Assembly (NCBI RefSeq): GCF_028069655.1
Contig: NZ_JAMCOS010000001.1
Coordinates: 2,138,001-2,202,000, forward strand
Source of the DNA: Acidovorax sp. NCPPB 4044
GTDB lineage: Bacteria > Pseudomonadota > Gammaproteobacteria > Burkholderiales > Burkholderiaceae_C
Reading direction: 5' to 3'
Length of the DNA stretch: 64,000 bases
Positions within the stretch are counted from its first letter, which is position 1. Each line of letters starts with the position of its first letter. The notes under the pieces were generated by a model, which had not been told where the DNA came from, made no database searches, and worked only from the letters and a program-made list of their open reading frames with translations. Shown in pieces: positions 24,601 to 36,600 of this stretch. The position numbers and the translations under genes are program-made.

Positions 24601-27600
24601 GGTCGTAGGCGTAGGTGGAGTCCACCGTGCCCCCGCCCGTCTTCGATTCCGTGCGGCCGATCAGGCGGCCGAAGGTGTCGTAGGTCCAGGCCTGGTTCAT
24701 GCCCGCCGCATCGCTCTGGCCCACCTTGCGGCCCAGCGCGTCGTAGCGGTAGCGCATCTGGTAGGCCAGCGATGCGGCCGGGACGCTGGCGCCCGCGTCC
24801 GCCCCCGTGTCCTTCGCCGTCTCCTGACCGCTCAGCACCACGTTGCCCGCCCGGTCGTAGCGGTAGCGCGTGGCCTCCTGGTTGCCGTTCACCGTGCGTA
24901 CCTTGCGGCCTGCTTCGTCGTACTCGGCGCGCTCCAGCACGCTCATGGCAACCTGGCCGCTCATCGCCACCTGGTTGCTGGCGTGGATGTCCGATGTCTG
25001 GCCTTCCGGCTTGCCGCCGATGCTCTCCACGCCGCTGCGCCAAGCCTCGCCCTGCACCAGCGTGGTCTTGGTCAGGCGCGACATCCGGTCGTAGTCATAG
25101 CCCGTCACCGTGGTGCGGCCCGTGGCGGCATCCACCAGCTCGGCCGACGAGACCTTGTCGCCGAAGGCATTGAACGCGTTGTCCAGTCGGCCGCCATCGG
25201 CATGGCGCTCCTGCACCACGTTGCCCGCCAGGTCACGCACCTGGGCATTCAGGTTGCCGTTGGCATCGCGCAGGCCCACCTGCCGGCCCAGCGCGTCGTA
25301 GTAGATGCGCGTGCTGGCCCACGACTGCGCGAAGTTCGCATCCTCGTGCAGCCGGCGCTGCTCCACCACCTGGTTGTTCGCGTCGTAGCGCAGCTCGGCC
25401 GTGCGCACCAGCTTGCCTTCGCCCAGACCCTGCGTCTCGTCGATGGCGGTCACGTTGCCCCAGCGGTCGAATTCGCGCGCCGTGACCGGGCGGCCGCTCA
25501 TGTCGCCCTGCGCGGCCGCTGCGGCCGTCTGCGCGCGCAGCGGCGGCAGGTAGGCGGGGGTCGTGTCCGTGACCGCCACCGCTGCATTCATGCCCGTGGA
25601 CGGCACGGTGATCGTCACGTCCGTGCGCGCCAGGTAGGCGCTGCGCCCGCCCGCGGCCGGGTGCTCCACTTCGATGCGGACCTGGTAGGTCGCGCCCGGG
25701 TTGAGCCCGTCGAGCACGAAGCCCTGCAGCGCCGCGCCGCCCGCGAACTGCGAGCGCCCGTCGCCCTGGCGGAAGAGGTACGGCGCCGGCGTGCCGCCGG
25801 GAATGCCCGGAGAGGCCGTGATCTTCACGCGCGCGCCCGCCTCCTGCTGCGGCCACTGCAGCACCGCGTGGTCGCTGCCGTCGATGACCGCGCGGCCCAT
25901 GCCCACCCCCGCCAGTGTCTGCGTGGCCGCCGTCGCCGCGCGCAGCATGAAGCTGGAGATGACCTCGTATTCGCTCGGGCTCGTGAAGTAGTCCCCCAGG
26001 CTGAGCGTGCCCTGCGCGTTGCCGTTGTAGACCGCATAGAGCGCCGTCGTGCCCTCCACCGGCACGCTGGAGATGAAGCCGTCGTTCTGGTAGGCGTTCT
26101 GGTACCAGGTGTTGGGTACGAAGTGGAAGTTCGAGTCGTTCTTGGGATCCGCGTAGATGGGCTGGTAGTTGCCCACGTCGGCCGGATTGGCCGTCAGGCG
26201 GTACACGACGTCATCGCCGTACTTGTACTGGTAGAGGCGCTGGTTGCTCCCGGTGGGCGAGATCTGTACATAGCCCAGGATGCCTTCCCGCACTATGGCG
26301 GGAGGCGATCCCGCGGCTGCATCCCGCGCGATCCGGTCGTCTAAATTGGCGATCACGCCCGCATCCGCCGTGGAGAGGTGGTGGCTGTTGCCCTGGTAGG
26401 GGAAGTAGTAGCGCACCAGCGGCTTGCGGTCCGGGGCCGGCTCGGTCCAGAGGTAGCCCACGAGGCCCAGATTCGTGACGTTGTTGTTGGTCATCACGAT
26501 GGCGGGCGTCGTGTTGGCCAAGGCCGCGTTTTGTGGAATCACCATCACGCCCCTGGCGCGCTGGGCGGTGCCCCCGGCCGCGTTGGTGACCACGATCTCG
26601 TATTCGTAGCTGCCCGCGGCCATGTCGAGCGCAGCGCCCTGCATGCCCACGCCGAAGCCGCTGGTGCGCCCGTCCCCGTAGGCATAGAGGCCGTTGCCGG
26701 CAGTGCGCGAGCCTGTCCAGGCGGTGCTGCCCTGGGGGCGCCAGCGGAAGACCACGCTCTGGTCCTGCGCCGGCTGCGGCCATTGCAGGACCTGGTAGGA
26801 GGTGCCATCGATGTTGGCGCGCGCAGGCCCCACGCCCTGCAGCCGCGGGGCATTGTCTGCATCGGGCGCACCGTTGGCCCCGAGCGCGAAGGTGCCCGAG
26901 CCGACCTCGCGCACTTCACCGCCCTGGACATTGGTGATGCGGTATTCGTAGCCGCCGGGTGCCAGGCCCAGCTGGCTCACATCGATGCGGTGCGCCGAGC
27001 CGAAGGTGCGCAGCGCGGCGCTGCCGAGCGTGCGCGCCTCCCATTGCGTGCCGCCGGCGGGACGGGTTTCCATGCGCAGGCTGCTCACCACGTCCTGCGG
27101 CAGGCTCACTTCCAGGCTCTGCGCCGTGATGGCGCCATAGAGCACCGTGGTGCGGCCGATGCCGCCGGTGGTGGCCGAGCCGCTGCTGGCGTTGCCGGTT
27201 GGGCTGACGGAGCCGCCCCAGGAGGCGCCGGAAGATCCCTGCGACTGAGCCTGTTGCTGCTGCTGCGAGGGCGGCAGGCCCTGCAGCAGCGCATTGCGCT
27301 CGCTGAGCGAGGTGGTGTAGAGCCCGTCTTTCCATTCGGCATCCCCGCTCGCCGAGCGGTGGTGCTGCAGCGCATGCAGCAGGGTCATGCCCTTTTGCGC
27401 CATGGCGGCCGCATCGGCGCCGGGGCTGCCCACATAGCCGTCGATGCCGCGGTCTTCCCAGCCGCTCGCCAGCAGTTCGCTGCGCTTTTGCGTGCTGCTC
27501 GTATAGACCGAAATGTCCGTGCCCGCCTTGCCCAGGCGGTAGAGCGCCGTGAGGCCGTCCGCCGGGGCGCTGGCGACGTAGCCCGCGATGCCTTCGTCGA

Positions 27601-30600
27601 GCCAGCCCGTGCGCTGGTTCAGCAGCGCATCGCGGTCGGCCGAGTTGGCGCTGAAGAGGTGGGTGTCATTGCTGCCGTTGTAGTAGCGGTAGATGGGCTT
27701 GCGGCCCTCGCCTGCCTCGTTCCAGATGTAGCCCGGGCTCGCGGCTTCGTTCCAGGGAAGTTGGCCGGTGGTGGCCGTGGGCTGCGCCACGTCGTAGAGC
27801 GTGGCCCAGTTGCCGAAGATGTCCAGCTTCTCGACCTTGATGCCCTGGATGGCGCTGATGCCCTTGGCGATGCCGGGCTCCCCGGAGAGCGGCGATTGCC
27901 ATTTGAAGGAGTATCCGGTGGCCGCCTCTTCCGCACTCACCACGATGTTGCGGGTGACGGATTTCGCGGGGTTGCCGTCCGGGTTGTCCTGGTTTTCGTT
28001 GTTGTACTTGGCGGAGAGGTACTGCAGCGTGATGCGCACGTCGCCGCTGCCCAGGTCCTGCAGCGAGCGCCACACCAGGTCCACCTGGTTGCTGCTCTTG
28101 TCCACGCGGCTGTCGTTGACTTCGCTCTGCGTCATGACCGCATACACGAGGTTCTGGCGCGTGGTGATCGCCATGGCCCGTTCGCTCGCCCGCTCGGGCG
28201 CCAGCGTCTGCACCAGCCGCCCCAGCAGGTCGTAGCGCATGTCCGTGCGCCGGAACTGCTCGGGCGCATTGGCCTGGGCACCCAGTGCCGCCAGCGCATC
28301 GCCGAAGTCTTCCAGTTTCAAGGCGCCCGAGGCCACCAGTTGCACCGTCTGGCGCCCCTGCAGGTCATAGGCCATGACCTTCATGACCCCGTCGCCCGCG
28401 TTGCTGCGCCACACCCGCCCGGCGTTGTCGTAGTCGTAGACCTCCTCGCCCTGCAGTGCCTGGCCACCGTCCAGCACCCGCTTGCGGGTGACTTCGCCGA
28501 AGGCGTTGTAGGTGAGTTCCGTGTCGCCCAGGCTCAATTGGCCGGGGTCGGTGCTCTTTTGCAGCGGCGCGTAGGTGTGGGTCTGCCGACCCAGCGTGTC
28601 GTAGGCATAGGCACGCCAGAGGCTGTGCACCTGCCTGGCGCCCGCGTCGTCCACGTAGGTGACCTTCTGCCACTCCTTGGCGAGCCGCCCCTGCGCGTCG
28701 TAGGCGTAGTAGTGGCTGTTGCCTTGCGCATCGATGGTCTCCAGGGTGTGGCCCTGGGCGTCGAACCGGGCGTAGCTGGTGCGGTCGCTTCCGCTGGCGC
28801 TGCGGGTGTAGTCCGATCCGTCGGCCGACACCGCCGCCCCGCTGGCGTACTGCGTGGTCGCCACGGCGTTGCCGTGCGCGTCGCGCCGGTATTCGGTGAG
28901 CGGCGCCACGGGCGCGCGGCCCTGGCCGTTGGCGGCCACGCCCACGTTGATGGTTGGCGTGATGCTCGCGCGCACGCGGCCCAGCACGTCGTAGTACTGG
29001 TAGGTGGTGCCGCCCAGCGCGTCGGTGGTGCGAACCAGGTTGCCGAGCGCGTCGTAGGCGTACTGGGTGGCGAGGTCGCCGGTCCGGTCCTGCAGCACGC
29101 CGCCGATGCCGGCCGCGCCGGCGTCGGTGGCTGTGTAGGCCACGCCGCGGCGGGTTTCCGTGGTCTTGCGGTTCAGCAGGTCATAGGTGGTGTCGGTCAC
29201 GCGGTCGCCCGCGGCTGTCTCGGGCGTGCTGCCCGGCGCCGTGCCCGCGCGGGCGTATTCCACGTGCCGCACGACGTTGCCCGCCGCGTCGTAGGTGTCG
29301 CTCGTGGCGTAGCCCATCGCATCGGTCGTGCCCACGCGCCGGCCCAGCACGTCGTAGCCGTAGCGGGTGGTGGCCCAGCGCGCGTTGCCCACGTTGGTCG
29401 CCACCGCCACGAGGTTGCCCAGCGCGTCGTAGCTGTTGCGCGTGGTCTTGCGCCCCGCGCCCTGCTCTGCCGTGCTGCCGTCCACGGAGAAGACGTAGGG
29501 CTCCTGCACTTCCTGCGCGCGGCCGAGCCGGTCGTAGCCGGTGAGGATGTCGCGGTCGGCGCTGCTGGCGCGCGCGGCCACGGCCTGGCGCACTTCGTCC
29601 TCGCGCAGGAGCGTGCCGTCTGAGCGCGTGGCGATGTTCCGGGCGTAGCGCACGAGGCGCTCGGCCTCGCCGAAGGCGTTGCGCGTGTAGCCCGTGACGT
29701 AGCCCAGCGCATCGATGTCCCAGGCCACGTGGTTCGCCCGGTCGTAGGCCTTGTAGCTCCATGCCGTGCTGCCCGCGGCCCGCCCGGCCACGGCATTGCC
29801 CAGGGTGTCGTAGCGTGTCTCGCTGCTGATCTCGGCGATCGTGGTGTCGGTCCGGGTGCCGGCGGCGTTGCGGCCGTTGTCCAGCAGCGCCGCGGCGCTC
29901 TCGCCCTGGTAGACGGCCACGGGCGGGAAGATCGTCTTGACCTGCCGGCCCAGCGCGTCGTATTCGTAGCGTGTGGTGCGCGCCTCCGGCAGGCCCGCGG
30001 CTTCCGTGCGCGCGGTGAGGTGGCCCAGCGCGTCGTAATCCATGCGCGTGACCACGCTCGCCAGGACCTCGTTCTGGCCATCGAACAGCTTGACCTGCGG
30101 CGAGGTCTCTTGCGTCAGCTGGCCGGCCGCGTTGTACGCGTAGTTCCAGGTGCTGCCCGCCTTGTTGGTGAAGCGCTCCTTGCGGCCCGTGCCGTCGTAT
30201 TCCGTGGTCTCGTGCTTGCCGGCCGCGTCGGTGCTCGCGACCAGGTTGCCTGCCGCGTCGTAGCGCAGGCTCTCGGTGCGGTCCAACCCTGCCGTGGCCG
30301 TGGGGTTCGGCATGAGCGCGAGGTCGATCTCGGCACGGCCCCGGCTGTGGAAGTGCTCGTTCGTGCCGTTCGCGTTGAGCTGGTAGAGCGCGCCGTTGTC
30401 CTTGCCCGGGGCCACGTCGATGTAGCCCATGATGCCCTCGTCGGTCCAGCCCAGTACGTTTTTCGCATAGGCGCGCAGGTCCTCGCTGGCGGTGTAGAAG
30501 TGGTTGGTGCTGGTGCCCGGCGGGCGCAGTCGGTAGAGCGGCGCCGTGCCGGCTGCGGGCGCGCTTTGCAGGTAGCCCACGTCGCCCTCGGCCTGCCAGC

Positions 30601-33600
30601 CGTTCTGCAGCGCCCAGTCGCGCTCGGCCGGATCGCTCGTGTAGAAGTGGTCGCCGGGGCCGCTCGTGCGGCTGAGGCGATAGAGCGGCTTCCTGCCCTC
30701 CCCGCCCGCGGTCTTCATGTAGCCGGTGACGCCTTCCTCGATCCAGGCGTCCGCACCCTGCGTGCCCATGTAGGTGGTGCGGCCGGTGAGCCGGCCGACG
30801 CCGTCGTAGACATAGCCCTGCAGCTGGCCGAGCGCATCGCGCGTGAAGCGCAGGCGGCCCGCGGCGTCGTAGTAGTTGCGCGTGGTGCGGTCCGCGGCGT
30901 TGGCTGGCAGCTTCTGCGCGATGGCGCTGCGGCCGAGTTCGCCCGCCTGCGCGCGCTGGCTCTCCAGGTCGGCGATCTGGCTGCCCGTGAGCGCCGTGGC
31001 GCTCTGGCGGACCTGCAGCAACTGGCCCGTGCCGTCGTAGAAGCGTTCGGTAGCGCCGCCTTCGGCGTCGATGGTGAGGGTCTCGCGCCCCGCCCGGTCC
31101 AGGAAGTGGCGCACGGTGCGGTCGCCGCTGCTCGCCACCGGCGTGGGTTCCGCCAGCAGTGCCCCGCCCGCCTGCGCTCGGCGGTAGGCGTCGGCCGGGA
31201 CCGCCAGGCGCGTCTCGCGCAGCAGGCGACCGGCGGCGTCGTAGCCGTAGGTGCTGACCGCGCCGCTTGCGTCCACCTCTACCGTGAGCCGGCCGGCCGC
31301 GTCGTAGACCTTGCGCACGAAGGCGTCCGAGAGGCTTGCCTGCGGCACGGTGATGGGCCCGTTCTGCGTGCCGGTGTCGCCGATGGGGGTGGCGTAGCGC
31401 GTGCTCTGCAGCAGGCGGCCGTTCTTGTCGTAGAGGTACTGGGTGACGCCGCCCGCACCGTCGGCCATCAGCGCGAGGCGGCCGGCCGCGTCGTAGCGCA
31501 TGCGCGTTTGCTCGTCGCGCTGGGCATCGTAGAGGGCGGGGGCACTGCCCGTGCCTTCCACGCGCTGCGCGAGTTCGGCCTCGTTCGGCCGTGCGGACAG
31601 CGGCTGGCCCGTGAGGTCCAGCCGCTTCGCGTAGCGGATGCGCTGGGTGACGTTGCCGTTGCCGTCGTAGCGCTGGGAGACCACCGCGCCCGTGCCGTCG
31701 ATGCTGTAGCGCACCCGGCCCAGCGCGTCGTAGACGGTGCGCGTGACCCCATCCGGGGAGTTCGTGGGGTCCGTGTCCGGCTTCGGGTCGGTGCCCACCA
31801 CCCACTTCGCCATGTCCAGGCGCCGGGCATGGGCCGTGCGCTGGACCACCCGGCCCGCGCCGTCGTAGTCGAAGCGCACCACGTCGCCCGCGCCGTTGAC
31901 GGTGGCCGTGACGCGGCTGTCCGCATCGTAGATGCGGTGTTCGGTCTGGTCCTTCGCGGGCTGGACGATCTTCAGGCCGTCGAGCTGCCCTTCGCCCACA
32001 GCGAGCGGCAGGCCGTCCACGCCCGCCAGCGCCTGTGCGTAGCGCGTCTGGCGCACCACGCGGCCGGCCGCGTCGTAGGCGGTCTCGGCCAGGTTGCCCG
32101 CCGCGTCCAGCACGAAACGCTGGCGGCCTTCCTTGTCGTAGGCATAGCGCGTGGCGTGGCCCTGCGCGTCGGTGACGTTCGTGACGTTGCCTGCGGCGTC
32201 GTAGGCGTAGCGCCGGGCGAGGTTGAGGCCCGCGTGCGTGGCCGTCGATGGGTCCACGACCTCCAGCACCCGGCGGCCCAGCGTGTCGTACTGGTAGGCC
32301 GTGGTCGTGCCGTCCGGCGCGGTGACGCTGACCTGGTGGCCCAGGCCGTCGTAGGCGTAGCTGGTTGCCAACGCAAGCCCTGCGGGGTCCACCACCTGGC
32401 GGACCAGTTGGCCTTTGGTGTCGTAGCCGAACTGCGTGACCACGCCCTGTGCGTCCGTCACGCTCAGCTGGTTGCCCAGCGCGTCGTAGCTGTAGCGCGT
32501 GACGAGGTTCAGGCCCGACGGGTCCGCCGTGCGGGTGAGCACCCGCCCTGCCGCGTCGTAGGCCAGCGCGGTCTTGATGCCGTTGGCGTCCGTCGTCTCC
32601 ACCAGCCGGCCCCCCGCGTCGTAGCGCCCCTCCGTGCGCGTGAGCGCCGTCTGCACCGCCGTCTGCCGGCCGTTCGCGTCGTATTCGTAGCGCGTGACCG
32701 CCCCGCTCCCGTCCTGTACCGAGACGGTCTGGCCCAGCCGGTCATGCGCCGTGCTGACACGGATGCCTTCCGGCGTCGTGACGGTGACGCTGCGGTCCTC
32801 CTGGCTGTAGGTGTAGGTGGTCGTATGCCCCAGTGCATCGGTCTGTGTGACCGTACGGCCGAAGGCGTCGTAGGCGGTCGTGCTGCGGCCGCCCAGCGCG
32901 TCGGCGGCAACGATGAGCCGGCCCATCCGGTCGTAGGCCTGTGTGCGAACCTGCCCCAGCGCATCGGTGGTGGAGATGGCTCGGCCGAAGGCATCGTAGG
33001 CGGTCGTGCTGGCAACACGCAGTGCGTCGGGATCCTGCACGCGCTGCACCGCGAGGCCCCGGCGGTCATACGCGGTGGCTACGGTCTGCGCTGCGCCCGT
33101 GCCCGCAGCCGCCGTGAGGCGGGTCTCTTCGCCGAACGTGTTGTAGACATAGTTCCTGACAAAGCCCAAGGCATCGGTGGACTGCGCCAGCGTACCCGTG
33201 GCGTTGTAACGGTAACTCACCGTCGCGTCGGCTGCGGCACTGTGCGCCTGCCCCAGGGCTGCCAACACGCTCGCATTGGCAAGCCCGCCCGAAAGCCCGC
33301 CCGCATTGGCCAGTGCCCAGCGGTCTATGCGGTTGGCGGTGCGTGTGTTCGACGCCACTTCCCCGAACGCGTTGTAGCGTGTCTCGGTGATCTCCCCCAT
33401 CGCGTTGACGGTATGGGTGAGGCGCCCGGCAGCGTCGTAGAAGAACAGCGTCTGTTGGCCGTTGGGGTCCGTGGTGCTGGTTCGCCGGCCCGCCGCGTCG
33501 TAGGTGTGCCGCAGCCCGTACTGCTGCCAGATGGCCTCGGTCTGCGCGCCGCCCCCGCTGGCGGACAGGAGCGCCGCACCCTGGGCCGTGAGTTCGCCGG

Positions 33601-36600
33601 TCACGCGGCCCAGCGCGTCGTAGCGTGTGGTGGCGGTGCGCGCTTCGGCGGCCCCGACCGCCTGCACGGTCTGCGCGAGGCGGCCCATGCTGTCGTAGCG
33701 ATACTGGGTCATGGTGCCTTCGGCATTGACCGATGCGCTCAACCGGTTCAATGCGTCGTAGCTGCGCGTGGTGACCTGGTCCTGTGCAGAAGCGGCAGGC
33801 AGGAGATCCGCCAGCCGTGTCGCTGCCGTGACCTGCGCTGCGGTGATGGCGGTCACCGCATTCGCATAGCGCCGCACGGCCGCCACGTTGCCATTGGCGT
33901 CGTAGCGGGTTTCGGTGAGGTGGCCTTCGGCGTCGAGTTCACCGACGCGCCGACCCTGCACATCATGGAAATAGGCCGTGTGCGCGTCGTCCGCTCTGGC
34001 GGTGGGCCGCAGTGAAGACAGCGAGCCCGAGCGCACTGCCGCGGCCGCCGTGGCACCTCCCGCCACTGGCTGGGCGTAACGTACGCTGCCGATCATCCGG
34101 GCGGCGGCGTCGTAGCGGTATTCGGTCAGGTAGCCCTCCCCGTCCACCGTGCCCAGCAGCAAGCCGTCCTGGCTGTGGATTTGCGCAAGGGTCCGATCCA
34201 GCGTGCTGCGGGTCAACGGCGACAGGGCCTCGCCTTCCAGCGCATGCCCGGCCAGGACCGCAGAAGCACTGCCGGCATGGCCCGTATCACCGAGGTAGAC
34301 GGCGCGGAAGCGGTCCAGTGCCGATGGGGGTGCATCGGTGGTCAGCACGGCCAGACCGTAGATGAGGTCCACGGTACCCAGGGCGGTGTCGCCGTTGTAG
34401 AAGGTGACCCGTCCGCCCGGCTGGCTGCCCGATACCTGCGCACTGAGCAAGGTGCTCAGGCCTTGCTCGGTGCGGTTGGTGGCCGCACCGAGCGCCACCG
34501 CAGTGGGGGCCTGCCCGGGCGTGAGCGTCAGCCGCACGCCGAGCAATGCCACCGGGGAAGACGCATTCGCCCCGTAGCTGACCGTGAGCTGGTGGCTGCC
34601 GATGGCCAGGTCGCGCGTGGACAGGGTCGCGATGCCGTTCACGACGCGCGCGGTTGATACGGCGGTGGTGCCATCCAACAACGTGACGACGCCGTCGGCC
34701 ATGCCACCCACGGCGAATGAAACAGCGCTGCCCTGCTCGAGGGTGTCGCTGGATGCGAGGCTGAGCGAGATGCCTGCGCCGGCGGTGACGGTCTGCGCCA
34801 GAACGGCGGAACTGCTCGCGCTGTTGAGCGCATCTCCGTCGTATCGGGCGCTCAGGTCATGGGTGCCCAACGGCATGCCGGTGACGACGAGGCTGGCGAC
34901 GCCATTGACCACCGCAGCCGTGCCCAGAACGGCGCCGGCCCGCAGGAAGGTGACATTGCCACCGGGTTGCCGGCCCGTGACCCGCGCGCTCAACGTCACC
35001 GCAGCGTTGTTGCCCACGCTCGGCGCCGAGGTTTCCAGGCTGACGCTGGTGCCGGCGGCCAGCGCCGCCGAGGACTCCGTCTGGGAGGTGCTGGTATCGA
35101 AGCCTTGGAACCCGGAATACACCGCCGTGAAAGTGCCTGCATTGGCCGGTACGTCGGTAAGCGTGAGCCGTGCCACGCCATCGGTGGCCTGGACGGTGCC
35201 GAGCAGTGTGCTTCCCGCGTAGAAGCGTACTGTTCCGGAGATGCCTGCCGCACGTCCTGCGGACGTGGTGGTGGCGTCCAGCACCAGGGGCGAGCCCGGT
35301 ATCCGCTGGCTGCGGGATGCGGTGAGCACCGTTTGTGTCGCCATGCCGGTCACCACCAGGGGGGCGGCAGCGCTCTGGCTGGCAGGCTCCCGCTCGGCAT
35401 TGCCAGAGTAGGCGGCCAGGACGGTGCGCGTGCCCACGGGGATCGCGGTGGAAACCAATGTCGCCACGCCATTGGGCTGCACGCTGGCCACGCCGACCAG
35501 CAGATCGCCGGCGTAGAAGCTCACGGTGCCGGCGTTGGCGCTGCTGTAGGGGGCCGTGGCGCTCAGGGTGACGGGACTGCCGTACACGGTGCTCGCTGGC
35601 GACGGGGCGGCGACCACGACGGTGCTGCCGCCCCGCAGGCTGAGCGCCAGCGGTTCGGAGGCCGCCGCAGCGTTGTCGGCATCGCCGCTGTATCGCGCGG
35701 TGATGCGCACGGCCCCTGCCGGCAGCGTGACCGACAGGGTGGCGACTCCCCCCACCACACCGACCGTTCCACCGCCGATGGGCGCATCGTTGTTATAGAA
35801 AGTGACGGTGCCGCCCGGCCGCAGCCCGGCGACGCGCGCGGCCAGGGTGACCGTGACTTCGCTGGCGGAGCGGCTGGCCACGGTGGCAGCGAGCGTCAGC
35901 CCGGAACCTGCGGCGGTGACGGCGCCGCTGACGACAGATGAGGTGCTGGACGCGGACTGCGCGTCCCCGGTGTAGACCGCACGCCAGGCGTGCGCTCCGA
36001 CGGGCAGGTCTTTGGTCGTCCACGTCGCCACCCCGTTGACCAGCGCGGCCACCCCGAGGGCCTGATTGCCGCTGAAGAAGGTGACGAAGCCCGAAGCGCC
36101 GCCCGTCACGGTGGCCGTGAGTGCGACTTCCTGCCCGCGCGACGTGGAAGCGGACGATACCGCCAGCGAGGTGGTGGTCGGCGGCAGGCCACCCGGCGCT
36201 GCGCCGACGGGCAGAACCATCGGTGATGAGAAGCCTGCCGCGTTGTTCGCATCGCCTTCATAGGCGGCCGTGATGCTGGCCATGCCAGCGGCAGTGAGCC
36301 CGCGCGTCGTCAGGCTGGCCACTCCGTCCACCAGCGTGGCCGTGCCCAGTACCGCGCCACCGCTGTGGAACGTCACCCGGCCCGTGGCCGCCGGCTTCGC
36401 GCTCAGCGCCACCAGCGTGCCCGCGCCGTCGCGGAACTCCAGCCCCGACACCGCCGAGCCCGGCGTGTAGAACGAGGAGTCCAGGTACAGCGGCTGGCTG
36501 ATCTGTACCGTCTCGCGCCGCAGCACCACCCCGTTCTTCGCGTACGACACCGCCCCCGCGTCGTAGCCCAGCGCCAGCACGTCGCCCGCCACGATGGTGC

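Noticed and set aside
23357..34015. Very long plus-strand open frames opposite the RHS gene (about 995, 1,081 and 1,428 codons)
   Set aside because: They are the mirror image of GC-rich YD-repeat codons (the recurring GCGTCGTAG on the plus strand is the antisense of Tyr-Asp-Ala). Their products are low-complexity Val/Ala/His/Arg sequences with no domain, and the minus strand has the clear coding signal.
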